DNA of 64,000 bases, taken from assembly GCA_037693485.1 (NCBI GenBank), contig CM075344.1:96445001-96509000 (forward strand), given 5' to 3'. Both the position numbers and the translations under genes were made by a program. The notes under the pieces were generated by a model. It searched no databases. It was not told where the DNA came from and saw only the letters and a list, made by a program, of their open reading frames with translations. This stretch comes from Kitagawia praeruptora (taxonomy: Eukaryota; Streptophyta; Magnoliopsida; Apiales; Apiaceae). The first letter of the stretch is position 1; every line of letters starts with the position of its first letter. Positions 23,601 through 35,501 of the stretch are shown one piece after another.

Positions 23601-26600
23601 AGTGGTGTTCGAACTAGAAGATCAATTCAAAATGAATGCCTGTATAGTTGCTTTCTCTCAAAGAATGAACCTAAGAAGGTTGAAGAAGCCTTACAGGATC
23701 CTGATTGGGTAATTGCAATGTAGGAGGAGTTAAATGAGTTTGAGAGAAACAAAGACTGGAAACTGGTACCAAGACCTAAAGATAGATCTATTGTTGGTGC
23801 AAAATGGGTTTTCAGAAACAAGCTAGATGAATCTGGTCTGATTGTAATAAACAAAGCAAGACTGGTGGCCAAGGGTTATTCTCAAGAAGAAGGCATTGAT
23901 TATGATGAGACCTTTGCACCTGTAGCAAGATTGGAAGCAATCAGAATGTTTCTTGCATTTGCAGCTCATTCAAAATTCAAGGTATACCAGATGGATGTAA
24001 AGAGTGCTTTTCTAAATGGCAAACTTGATGAGGAAGTATATGTGGAACAGCCACCTGGATTTGTTGATCCAAAGTTTCCAAATCATGTCTACAAACTTGA
24101 CAAGGCACTCTATGGACTAAAGCAGGCACCAAGAGCATGGTATGAGACTTTGTCTAAATTTCTTCTTGAAAATGGCTTCACAAGAGGTACAATTGACAAA
24201 ACTCTATTCTTTAGAAAGATAAAAGGTGAATTGCTTTTAGTTCAAGTTTATGTTGATTGTAAGAACCCAAAATTTCGGTAGAATTAAAAACTTTTTATTA
24301 AGTGTTGAGAAAAGAGGGAACAATGTTTTCGACTCCAAGGTAGTAACAGTTCTAAGGAATGAGTGTTGAATGGATATAGGTTCCAAGGTTTATATGTCAC
24401 GAAGAATACTTTTGGTTGACAGCATAGATAAGAATAATCTATCTCCTAGGGATATAAGTTATATTATTCCAAGAAAGATTATTCTTGTGTCATCCAAATC
24501 AATATCTGTTATTAGTCCAATGGTTCCGAAAAAGGGTTAAGGAACGCCCAGGAGAGGACCAGGGCATTTTATTAAATATAAGGAATAAAAGAAATAATAA
24601 AGTGTGAATAGTGAATTTGGTGGAGATGGGAATATTACAGACGACACTATATAGAAGTATTCTGAACGGAAATCTGAGTTCGTATTAGTGATCCAGGAGG
24701 AAATTAAGTGTATGTAAAAGCTGTCGGATTCAGAAAAATAGCACTTTTATTTTCTCCGAAATTTCCCTGGACACTGCCAGACTTAAGGATTTATTAAAGG
24801 GATTTAAGGAATTTAAATTCGAGAAGTATTAAGAAAGATGGAGATTGGTATAATAAATATTAAGAAGGTTTTCGGTAAAACCCTAACTAGAAACGAATGA
24901 GTTATTCTCTCGAACGATCAGTCGAATTGAGAAATAACCGGACAAAAGAGCAAGCAGAGGACCAAGAATTATGTATGTGCAAGTGGATGGAGTAATAGAA
25001 ACCAAAGTGTGTCACATGTAAGTCAACTAGAAGCTAAGTGGTGTAAATGCACTTTTGCAAAAAGGATATGCATAATAAGAGCCATACACTTGTCACAAGA
25101 TGTAGCATCAAGATTTAGCTAGTGGATTATGATGTAATCACTTTATGTTAGATATTATCTTAAGGCATTAGCTAATAATTCATTTCATCCAAGCAAAAGA
25201 AATCAACCAAGCAAAAACACTCCATTTTCTTCTTTTCTTGCAAAACATTCGGCCAAAGCTAGATCAAGGGGTTCCCACCATCATTTGATCTCCAAATGTT
25301 TATGGTGAGTACTACATTTCATATGAATGATCTCCTAAAAATTTCAAGTCCAAACTCCTTTGTTTCCATTTTCAAAAAAATCATCAAAGTAGGTGATGAA
25401 TAGTGTTCTTCATGAAACTAACTTTTATTTCTTGATTTCTTTTGATCATCCAAGCTATACTAAGGCTAGATAGGGGCTAAAAAAGGCTTGATAAGTTCAT
25501 ACACACATCAAGGAAGGTATAACACTCTTGAAACCCTAGCTCTTTGTTTAAGTTTTGATGAATATGGAGTGATTTTAGAGTAGTATGTTCATGATAATGT
25601 TATAAGCATGATTACTTAAGTGGTTTAGTTGATTTAAGAAGCATGATGATTTTGATGCTAAGATCAATAGCTTCTGGACTTGTTGAGATGAAGATCATGT
25701 GTATAAGTTGGATTTGTGCCCGGTGTGGCTTGGTATTGTTGTTATGATTTTTGGAACGTTCGATTTATAGCCGTCGTAATACCGAAATTTCGTTAACCTT
25801 AAGAAAATGAATTTGACAGAACCTATAACTCACTGTTTATCTTCGATTTTTGCCATGATAAGCTAGATTATGTTATAAGCTTCGTTTTGATATAAAGTTC
25901 GTATGAAATGGACTTACGGTTTAGGAGTTATGATTAAATTCATAAAAGTGGTTACAAACCGTAAACGAAAGTTCGTAACTGAAATTGGATCCTTTTAATA
26001 CTGCGAAATCAGTGGTATATTTTAATAATTAAATATTAGAGGTCATAAGGAAGGCGTGAGAGAAAACCACAAGTAAAATGGATCGTTTTCCGATTTTATA
26101 AAAAAGTTCGAATTGAGGTTAAGTGCGAAGAAACCACTTTTCGGAGGTAACACTATTCACTAAAAGCTCCTGCCCTGTTTTGGCAAAAATCCGGAAAATT
26201 AATCTTCTGATCTAAGTCCAATTTTGAGTTAGCTACCTTCTAGACATTCTCTAGATCATGTACGCGAAAACGGTGCGTCATTTGAGTTAGCGGTTACCGA
26301 GTTATGAATGTTTTAGTGAAAGAGGTGTGAATAGTAAAGATCCGTAGTTGACTGAACTTCGAAAATATATTTCACCTATCTAGACCCGTGGCTTCGAATT
26401 GGAAATTTTATGATAAATATTACAAATACCAAAGATGATTTTATAAGTGGTTTCGTAATTAAATACGTTTCCAGTGATTTATTAAAAGTGTTGAAGTACG
26501 AGTCTCGGAATAGTGATTCTCAGAAAAGTCAACCCTAGGGGTTCTACTTTGGCCACCCTTTTTGGCTAAGTTAAAAGAGGAATTTCAAGTCGACTAAAAC

Positions 26601-27159
26601 ACGAAACTTGTTAAGAATTATCAAGACCACATATTGGTTCAAAGAACGAGGTTACAATTGATTAAGTAAGATATACGAAAGATCCAACATTAAGGATGGG
26701 TTCGAGGTGTGTTTTGGACTAAACTTACATGACTTAAGTTAAGTTATACTTAACCTTCGAAATGTTAAGTGATTGATCTCGGTTATTGTGACTATTTATA
26801 GATCACTGGATTGACACGAGGCACACTACCCCTATAGGATTACCAGGCAAGTTTCCAATACCTTGGAACTGTTGTTGTGATAATATATATAATTGTTGTT
26901 ATACATATGCCAAAGCATGCATGCTTGTTTTCAAAGTATATTGGAATACTTGTTCCCTGAATTAATATTGGCTTATAGACTAGATATGGATTATCAGTTA
27001 TAAGCAGGATTGTGTTGCTAGGACCCTTAGTGAAGGGCGTATGATATTTACTCTTTAAATATGAGACCGGGAGTCGGTATTTTGTGTTATATAGATAGTC
27101 GTGGAAACCCGAAGGGATTCCAGCGACAGAGTAGTATTCATTTTGAGGAATGTTATTAT

Positions 27160-28020
27160 TAAACATTATTTATATTTCCATAAAAGTATCAAATACTTGG
27201 AAATCTTTCGAGAAATGTTATTTGAGTATTATTTCAGTCGAGAAATATTAAATGAATATTATTTTTGAATATTCATTAGAGTTTGATTATTAATGAATAA
27301 TTACTTTGATATTCATTGGGATTTTATTCACTAAATGAATATCACTTTCGGATATTCATTTAAGTTTTATGTATTTGATAAATATTATTTTTAAAAGTAT
27401 TCTTTGGAAGTTCTAATTACTCAAGGAATATTATTTCGAATATTAAGGTTTTGATTACTAAATGAATATCATTTGGATATTTATTTAGAATATTATTTGT
27501 TAAATGAATATTATTTGGATATTCATTTAGAACATTATTTGTTTAATGAATATCAATTGAATATTCATTTGGGATTTATTTATTAAATGAATATTATTTT
27601 GAATATTTTTTTATGTACTTGATGAATATTATTTTAAAATATTCATTTGGGGTTTTATTTACTTAAGGAATATTGCTTCGAATATTCCTTTAAAGTTTTG
27701 ATTACGAAAAGAATATTATTTGGCTATTCATTTAGTATATTATTTATTAAATGAATATTATTTTCAAATTTTCATTTAAGGTTTGATTTATTTAGTGAAT
27801 ATTATTTTAAATATTTATTTGAGTTTATTTAATTAATGAATATTATATTGAATATTCATTTAAAGAAGAGAGTTATTTAGTAAATAATTCTATATATTTA
27901 TTTGAGGATTACTTACGAGCAATATTATGATTTAATCATATTCCTTAATTATTATTGATTTAATAAATATTCTTGGAATATTTATTTAAATTCTTTTAAG
28001 TTCTTTTTATAATAATTCAT
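27160..28020 (+). repeat. Degenerate AT-rich repeat array in E7
   Basis: Some 15-20 irregular copies of a unit like TTAAATGAATATTATTTGG followed by ATATTCATTT. Each unit is close to an inverted repeat (AATGAATAT / ATATTCATT). Confidence 0.8.
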
Positions 28021-28297
28021 ATTATTCAAAGATTATCTTTCATCTTCAGATATGGTGTAAAATATTTTGGAGTATTTTATGACTATTTTTATCAAGGGGA
28101 GGTTCCCAAAACTTTATTTCCATTTAAATCTATCTTATAAGAAGATTTAAATACTCGCTCAACTTCCAAAAATATATAAGAGGACCTCACTTGAGAGATG
28201 TTATTTATTGGACTGCCCGGTCCTATACTTTCGAAACTATCTTGTCACTCACATCTTGATTCTTTCAAACATCGATATGAATCTTTTTGGTTACCTC

Positions 28298-29799
28298 TGT
28301 TATGCACAAAATCACGCAAGCGCACGTTGTCACAAGTAATATATGATTAAATCAAGTTCGTTCCCACAGAGATCTAGAATGGTGTTCAATTCAATTAATG
28401 TACCTATGCACCGATGTATGGTTTTTATCCACTGCTAAGACAAATAACAAATTGGATTTTTATTAACTACTAAATTAAACTAAGATGCAAATTATAAAAC
28501 TAAGAATTAAATTAACTAATAAGAATAGAAATCGAGTTACTTATGAGAATAAAAACATGGGACTCTAACTTCATTAAATACTTTCCTTAGATCTGACGCC
28601 TTTAATCACTATGTGCAATGGTTTTGATATCTGATCGGATAACACGAAACAAGTATACGCTACCTGTCAGCATACGCATACCAAACTAATCATACATCCA
28701 CAAAAGAGATAGAAGATGAATAGACACCAATTATGCTTAGACCTTATATGTCTGTAGAATTTGAAAACATAACGGTTGAAGAACAAGTTATCCATAAAGA
28801 TCACACAGGGCAGTATGAGTATTTTCATCTCACCCACGAATCATATTGATAAACAATTATGAACCTATGCTAGCATGGCAAGTTCTAAATCTCAAGATCC
28901 ACTTTCACTTCACAAGAGATTAACAATTCAAATTAGATGTTAGCTACGCATCTAAAAGCATTAAGATTAACCATACGAGGATATCAGATTTACACCACAC
29001 ACAGATCTTTAAAGCATCAAGATACTAAGTTCCATAAGTAACTCCGTTAGAATCCCATGACAACGATTAGCCCATAATTGAACCGTTCATCGTCATGGGA
29101 TTTGATGAAAACATGGTAAATAACAAGATATGAATAAAAGAAGTAATTATATTAATAAACAAGAGTTTGAGAAAACAAATCTATAATCCAAAGTAACACA
29201 AAGGATGAAGTAGATCTAGATCCGTTGCTTGTCACGAGCGTTGAACCCTTCTCTCCTTTTCTCCCTTGCAGATCTAAGCTGGTTACAATAATAAAACTAT
29301 GATAATGTGTATATCTCTATTACAATGGTAGGATGTGTTTAAATAGGCTCTAAAAGTCTTGCCCAGCAAGAAAATACCAAAACAGAATTATAATAGAATT
29401 TCTGCAAGATGCGTTTCCTAAACTGATTCTGTTTTCTTAAGGAAATTCGTGGCTGACTTTTCTTCTATTTTCCAGAGCCGTTCCAGACGTAATTGGGCCT
29501 CTGGACCACCTTAGAATGATAGAGAATCTCGTTATCTTCGCGTGGACTGCTTACGGGCTGAAAACAGACTTATAGAACTCAAGATATGGCCCAAACAGTG
29601 AATCTCACGCGTGCAGCCCAATAAATCCGAATTTTAATAAATTAAATCTCCAAAAACGACAAAAACATCCACCATAATCAACATCCTTGTAAATCTGCAC
29701 AACTAAACAAAATACATCAAAACTACAAGAAACTTGAGCCCAAGACAATCAATTTAAGCAGATTTAGAATGTTCCAAGTGGATATAAATCCACTTATCA
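28298..29799 (-). repeat. E8 3' LTR (1502 bp)
   Basis: In element orientation it starts TGATAAGTGG and ends GTGCATAACA. It is the pair of 35502-37003. The E3 solo LTR is a diverged relative. Confidence 0.95.
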
Positions 29800-29815
29800 C
29801 ACCCCCAAACTTAAA
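29800..29815 (-). other. E8 polypurine tract
   Basis: On the minus strand this reads TTTAAGTTTGGGGGTG, directly adjoining the 3' LTR. Confidence 0.7.
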
Positions 29816-30633
29816 CCGATGCTTGTCCTCAAGCATAAACAATTACAACTAACTAACTAACTAGTACCACTTCCGTAGGTGATCACGGTTGCATTTGGCA
29901 TATGCAACAAGCCCTTTAAACCCCTAGGCAGCCCTAGTGGACGAGTAAGGTCTCGTGAGGGCCTATAGCGAATGTACCCACAAAATCCATTTAACCTAAT
30001 GCAATGCAATGCATGAATGCATCTAATATGCAAATGCAATTAATCTAATCTACCATACCCTCAAATCCTCTCATGCCATATCAACTTAAGAATCAAAGTA
30101 AATACGCAATGTCTTGGTGTCGAAAGTGCAAGTATTCACATAGTCTACTCAATGAACATGCATAAGTTCTCACAAGTCCATGTCAAGTGTAAGAATAAGT
30201 TAGTAAACATGCTAAGCCTACAAGAGCACATCTTTGAGACAACACTCGGGATCTCATACGCAAGAACAAGCAAACACTCACAATCCACTCACAAAAGAAT
30301 ATTCACTCAAAAACAAGGGTAAGTGTATCACTCAATTCCAACAAAATCATAAACACGCTTGACATTTGGTATCAATCTAACTCTTAAAACAACATACATC
30401 AATGACGATAATCAAAAGGTCTTTATTTGGGTTGTAACGGGGCTAGGGACAAGGTATGTCAAATAAGCCAAATCAGGTGAAGTGTCAAAAGCTAGTAAGT
30501 ACCATAATAAATCATACACAACACCCTATTTTCCCCCCACATAATTTTACTATTCTTCTTCCAATAAACGCTCGACTAGTCGACTAAAGTAGGATCACAA
30601 CAAACACAAACATGCTCTCATAATATTTTTCAC

Positions 30634-30695
30634 TTTTTTTTTTCACTTTTTTTTCTCTTTTTTTTTCTTTTTTTTCTTTTTTTTTCTTTTTTTTT
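30634..30695 (+). repeat. T-rich tract in E8
   Basis: Runs of eight to nine T separated by single C (TTTTTTTTC type), that is, poly(GAAAAAAAA) in element orientation. Confidence 0.9.
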
Positions 30696-32014
30696 CGAGA
30701 GCTAAATATATCACAAACAATAATATACACAATAACAATGATCCCATGAATTTATTACATATGTCGACTATCAAGTAAACAACCAAACCCAATTTTCAAT
30801 ATTTCCCCCAAAAGTAAGACCAACAATAAACCCCTCCTTGCACACCTTATTACTCCCTTAAGCACTCTACTAGCCTTTGACAATGTGGGTTCAAATTAAT
30901 GTAAGGCCAATACAAGAAAATGGTTTAGGCAAGTAATGTGGTATGTCACCGAAAAAATAGGATTAAGCTCAACGGGTTAACTAATTGATCATGTAAACAT
31001 GGTATGGTAATATGGGAAAATTTGCGGTTATTCCTAAATGCCTTTATCATTTTAATCGTCAAATAATGTCATGCGTTTTAAGAAAGACCTCAAACAACTG
31101 CTAGCAATGCAAACAATCCGTGGACAGTCAAGCAAACGAATAAATTGCAAATATGCATTAAGGCTCAAAATCTCACTTGATGGAAAAACATACTCAATCC
31201 CAAGCAAAAATCTCTCTAACGCACCTACTTGTATTCAAAGCATGCAAACTAAATCATCTTGCACATATTCATGTCCTTCTAATCACTTACAACATTCAAT
31301 AAGTCTACTAGCTTCAACTTACTAGTGTATGTGTGTGCACAAGAACAAAGCATATCACTTCTCAATCAAAAGCGTCAACAACACAAAATTCCTATCAAGC
31401 ATGGGTGCAAATGCAACTATTATGAACTCACATGATATACGAACATAAAAACAGAATGCCCTATATGAAACAACGTAGATAACACGAACATAAATGCATA
31501 ATTTACTACTATTAATATGCAAAGCATGAAATCCTACATGAACAAATAATACAACAACAACTACTACTCCCTCAAACCACCCCCAAACTTAAAATATTCA
31601 ATGTCCGCATTGAATGGAAAGTAATACAAGGGATAGCAGAATACATACCTACTCGTCCTCATCCTCGAATGAATCATGTGGGAGACGAAAATTTCACAAC
31701 ACTAGCACCACCTCTCCCACGCTTAGGAGCCATAAGAATCAATACCCAACTTACAAGAAGCTCCACCAATAACCACCACAAAATATCCCACCAAAAACCA
31801 CCAAGCAAAATCACACCAAAAATAGCCCAAATTCCAAGAATAATACAAAATCCCAATTTACAAGAACACAAATTCGTAATAAAAATAAAATTAGAGAAAA
31901 AGATTTACCCAATACGAATCGAAGAGGTGAACTTGCAATTAATTCCTCTTTAGAATTGAATTTTTAGAGATTTAAAGAAGTAGAACAGGAATTGGATTTG
32001 TATGTATAGGTGGG

Positions 32015-32019
<5 letters not shown>

Positions 32020-32084
<65 letters not shown>

Positions 32085-32226
32085 ATAATAAATAATAAAA
32101 ATAATAATAATAATAATAATAATACATAATAAATAATAATAATAATAATAATAATATATAAAAATAAATATGAATAATAATAATAATAAGAATAATAATA
32201 AATAAAAATAAAAAATAATAATAATA
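32020..32226 (+). repeat. (AAT)n microsatellite in E8
   Basis: About 200 bp of ATA/AAT repeats broken by a few ACAT and AAAATA variants. Confidence 0.95.
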
Positions 32227-32648
32227 AGTAAGTATTAGAATAAAAATAGGTTTAGAATTTTGAAGAAAAGATGGGGGGTTTTGGAATTGATACTGGAAAA
32301 GAATTAGGATTTTAGGTGGAGAAAATAATTAGAAAAGGGGTAGGAATTGATTTAGGAGATGAATTGAATTTAATATAAGTTAACTAATATATATACACGT
32401 AACATCCACGTTTTAAGACAACAACGTGACCAAAAACTTACCTGGAGCAGAAGGGTCTGGCGCCTCTTGCGCGGGTGGGCGCTTCACGCGCGGGGAGTTT
32501 CTGCTCAACTGGCGCAGGTGCGTGTGTGCTGGCGCTTCATGCGCTGGCGAGTACTGTTCGACTATTTTTTTTTTTTTTTTCTTCACAACACTACTACTTT
32601 TTTTTTTTCTATACTAATGCATGGGTTGCCTCCCACGAAGCGCTTCTT

Positions 32649-32670
32649 TAACGTCAATAGCTTGACGTTA
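32649..32670 (-). other. Hairpin just downstream of the E8 gag stop
   Basis: Perfect 9-bp arms TAACGTCAA and TTGACGTTA around a 4-nt loop. It begins 11 nt after the gag stop codon in element orientation. It could act in readthrough, RNA packaging or 3' end formation, all inference. Confidence 0.6.
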
Positions 32671-32680
32671 CTTCCTCAAC

Positions 32681-35269
32681 TCATGGTGGTTTCAAAAGAA
32701 TAACTGAACCATCTTCAACAGACAAACCACTCATACGAATGTTGACATCTTGATTGCTTGCTTTCCACAAATCTCTTCCATCAGACTTCAACTTAAATTT
32801 ACTACCCAACGACCAAATCTTCTTCTTTTTCTTCTTCACACATCTACTGTGCTTCTCCAACTCAAACGGCTTAACAAAAATTTCTTCTTTATCATCTGCT
32901 TTCCACCTTCGCAACACGTTATCATGCCCCTCTTCAAAAATCACTAGCTCATTATTCAAAAGGACATACCTCAAATGTGGTGGAAGTTTTCCAAGCTTTA
33001 CACTCGAAAGATCACGAACTGAAGAACTATCAATGGATTCAGTGATGGGATGCTTTAGCACATGCATGTCAGATTTTTCGCTCAATAACTGATCAAACTT
33101 CTTTCTCTGACCCGTATCAACTATTTCCACACTGCAACATTCTTCATCCTCTGTCGGAAATTTCATTGCCTTGAACACATTAAAGGTGACACTCTGATCT
33201 TGCACCCTCATTGTAAGCTCTCCTTTTTGCACATCAATCAAAGTCTTTCCTGTAGCCAAGAACGGTCTTTCCAAAATTATGGGAATCTTCTTATCTTCTT
33301 CAAAATCCAAGATAACAAAATCAGCAGGAAATATGAGCTTATCAACCTTCACCAAAACGTCCTCCACTATGCCCCTTGGATAAGTGATCGATCGATCAGC
33401 CAACTGCAAAGAGATGTTAGTTGGCTTTGGCTCCGGTAGACCAAGTTGCTTGAAAACAGACAAGGGCATGAGATTAATACTAGCTCCCAAATCACATAAA
33501 CACTTGTTGAAAGAAAGGTTGCCAATAGTGCATGGAATAGTGAAACTTCCTGGATCTTTCAATTTAGGAGGCAATTTCTGTTGCAGAACAGCACTACACT
33601 CCTCCGTCAATGCCACTGTTTCAAATTCTTCCAACCTTCTCTTCCTTGACAAAATATCCTTCATGAACTTAGCATATCTTGGCATCTGCTCCAATGCTTC
33701 AACAAAAGGAATGTTAATGGACAGTTTCTTGAAGACATCCATAAATTTCTGAAACTGTTTCTCTTGACTTTTCCGCAAACGTCCAGGAAATGGCGGAGGT
33801 GGATAAATCTGATTATTCATTGAAGATTGCTCCGGAGTAAACTTTTCAACAGGTTTCTTGCTCTTCTCACCATCTAGCTGATCAGCCACTAAGTCAGATT
33901 TCTCAATTTCTGGCACTGCAGATTTTTCAACCTGCTGATTCTGAACATCTTCATCTTCTTCAGTTGCTGATTTAGGATCACTCGTGACTTTTCCAGATCT
34001 CAAAGTAACTGCATTCACCTGTTCTTTATTGTCCCTCCTGCCTGGATTAACCTCCGTATCACTAGGAAGAGTTCCTTGTTGCATTTTTACCAAGGCACTT
34101 GTAATCTGCCCCAACTGGGTTTCCAAAACTTTCTGGCCAGCTTGTAGGTTCTTTACCACTATCCACTCCTCATCTGATTTATCATTAGAAGATTGCCCCG
34201 CAAGAGTCTGAGGTTGTTGCTGCTGAAATCCAGGAGGTTGATATGATGTCCTTGGAGCATAAGGCTGTTGGTAGCCTTGATTGAATGGCCTTGCTTGCTG
34301 ATAAGATTGTTGAGTATTTTGATTATTGCTCCAGCTGAAATTGGGATGGTTCCGATTATTAGGATGATAGGTGGTTGGAACTGGTGCAGCAGGTCTCTGG
34401 AAATTACTCACGAACTGTACTGATTCAGGAGAGATAGCACACTGATTCATCTCATGTGCGCCCGCACATAACTCACAAACACTAGCCACCTGCTGAACTC
34501 CATAATTAGCAAGAGAATCCACCTTCATAGCAAGAGCCTTCAACTGAGCCGTAATCATTGAAGCTGTATCTATATCCAAAATTCCTGCTACCTTGCCTTG
34601 AGATAGTCTTTGGGTTGGATTTTGATATTCATTAGCAGCCATAATCTCTATAAGATCATAAGCTTCATCATAACTCTTTGCCCATAGAGCTCCACCTGAT
34701 GCTGCATCTAGCAAAGGCCTAGACTGTGCTCCCAACCCATTGTAGAACCCATTAATAACCATCAAATCAGGCATGCCATGATGAGGACACTTGCGTAGCA
34801 TCTCCTTGTATCGTTCCCAAGCCTCACACAAGGTCTCTCCAGATTGCTGTTGGAATTGAGTCAACTGGTTCCTTAATGCTGCAGTTTTCGCCATAGGGAA
34901 GAATTTAGTAAGGAACTTCTGAGCAAGATCTTCCCATGTAGTAATGGAACCAGGTGGCAAAGAGTGTAGCCAACTCTTAGCCTTATCCCTCAGAGAAAAT
35001 GGGAAAAGCCTCAACCTGATAGCATCATCCGTCACACCATTACATTTGAAAGTGTCGCAGATTTCGATAAAGTCCCGAACATGCATGTTAGGATCCTCCG
35101 TAGAAGCACCCCCAAACTGAACTGAATTCTGCACCATCTGAATTGTGCCAGACTTGATCTCAAAGTTGTTCGCTGCAATAGCTGGCCTAACAATGCTAGA
35201 CTGGATGTCATTGAGTTTCGGCTGAGAATAGTCCTTCAAAGCCTTAACTGCTGCTGCTGCATCTGCCAT
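32681..35269 (-). CDS. gag: E8 Gag-protease, Athila-like, intact
   Basis: One open frame. It is open from 35350, but the first ATG is at 35269 (MADAAAAVKALKDY). In order: gag core (NNFEIK, then FSLRDKAKSWLHSLPPGS, then ETLCEAWERYKEMLRKCPHH), a zinc-knuckle-like CELCAGAHEMNQC, a Gln/Pro-rich linker, and a conserved segment FMDVFKKLSINIPF. The aspartic protease follows with CDLGASINLMPLS, where Asp-Leu-Gly replaces Asp-Ser/Thr-Gly as is usual in Athila, and its C-terminal IILERPFLATG, where the family more often has ILGRPF. It ends with a Lys-rich tail. Total about 862 codons. The polyprotein stops at 32681 with no pol behind it. Confidence 0.9.
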   Translation of the reverse strand: MADAAAAVKALKDYSQPKLNDIQSSIVRPAIAANNFEIKSGTIQMVQNSVQFGGASTEDPNMHVRDFIEICDTFKCNGVTDDAIRLRLFPFSLRDKAKSWLHSLPPGSITTWEDLAQKFLTKFFPMAKTAALRNQLTQFQQQSGETLCEAWERYKEMLRKCPHHGMPDLMVINGFYNGLGAQSRPLLDAASGGALWAKSYDEAYDLIEIMAANEYQNPTQRLSQGKVAGILDIDTASMITAQLKALAMKVDSLANYGVQQVASVCELCAGAHEMNQCAISPESVQFVSNFQRPAAPVPTTYHPNNRNHPNFSWSNNQNTQQSYQQARPFNQGYQQPYAPRTSYQPPGFQQQQPQTLAGQSSNDKSDEEWIVVKNLQAGQKVLETQLGQITSALVKMQQGTLPSDTEVNPGRRDNKEQVNAVTLRSGKVTSDPKSATEEDEDVQNQQVEKSAVPEIEKSDLVADQLDGEKSKKPVEKFTPEQSSMNNQIYPPPPFPGRLRKSQEKQFQKFMDVFKKLSINIPFVEALEQMPRYAKFMKDILSRKRRLEEFETVALTEECSAVLQQKLPPKLKDPGSFTIPCTIGNLSFNKCLCDLGASINLMPLSVFKQLGLPEPKPTNISLQLADRSITYPRGIVEDVLVKVDKLIFPADFVILDFEEDKKIPIILERPFLATGKTLIDVQKGELTMRVQDQSVTFNVFKAMKFPTEDEECCSVEIVDTGQRKKFDQLLSEKSDMHVLKHPITESIDSSSVRDLSSVKLGKLPPHLRYVLLNNELVIFEEGHDNVLRRWKADDKEEIFVKPFELEKHSRCVKKKKKKIWSLGSKFKLKSDGRDLWKASNQDVNIRMSGLSVEDGSVILLKPP

Positions 35270-35477
35270 TGCTACAGTAGTCTTAGTTTCTTCTGTCTTA
35301 TTCTCCACTATAAGATCGTCTTCCGCCAGTTCTTCCAAACGAGCTTGCAAACGTGTTATCTACAAACTTAAGTACCTGAAACACCACGAAACAAACTAAC
35401 TAAGTAAGAAATCCGAGTCAGTGAACGCTAACGACCACTGATGACAAGCACATAAACTAAAATAAAAACACCGATGA

Positions 35478-35495
35478 TCCCCGGCAGCGGCGCCA
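35478..35495 (-). other. E8 primer binding site (Asp tRNA type)
   Basis: In element orientation TGGCGCCGCTGCCGGGGA, the complement of a plant Asp tRNA 3' end as used by Athila elements (one base may differ from the usual GTTGCC). It is 6 nt from the LTR. Confidence 0.85.
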
Positions 35496-35501
35496 AAAAC
35501 T

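Larger units (their letters stand above)
29816..32648 (-). other. E8 non-coding region where pol would be
   Basis: No RT or integrase similarity in any frame. It has a T-rich run (30634-30695 on the plus strand), a long (AAT)n array, a GC-rich block of imperfect GGCGCTTC/GCGC repeats (about 32458-32545), and a perfect splice-donor-like CAG|GTAAGT on the minus strand (GTAAGT at 32436-32441). Confidence 0.6.
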
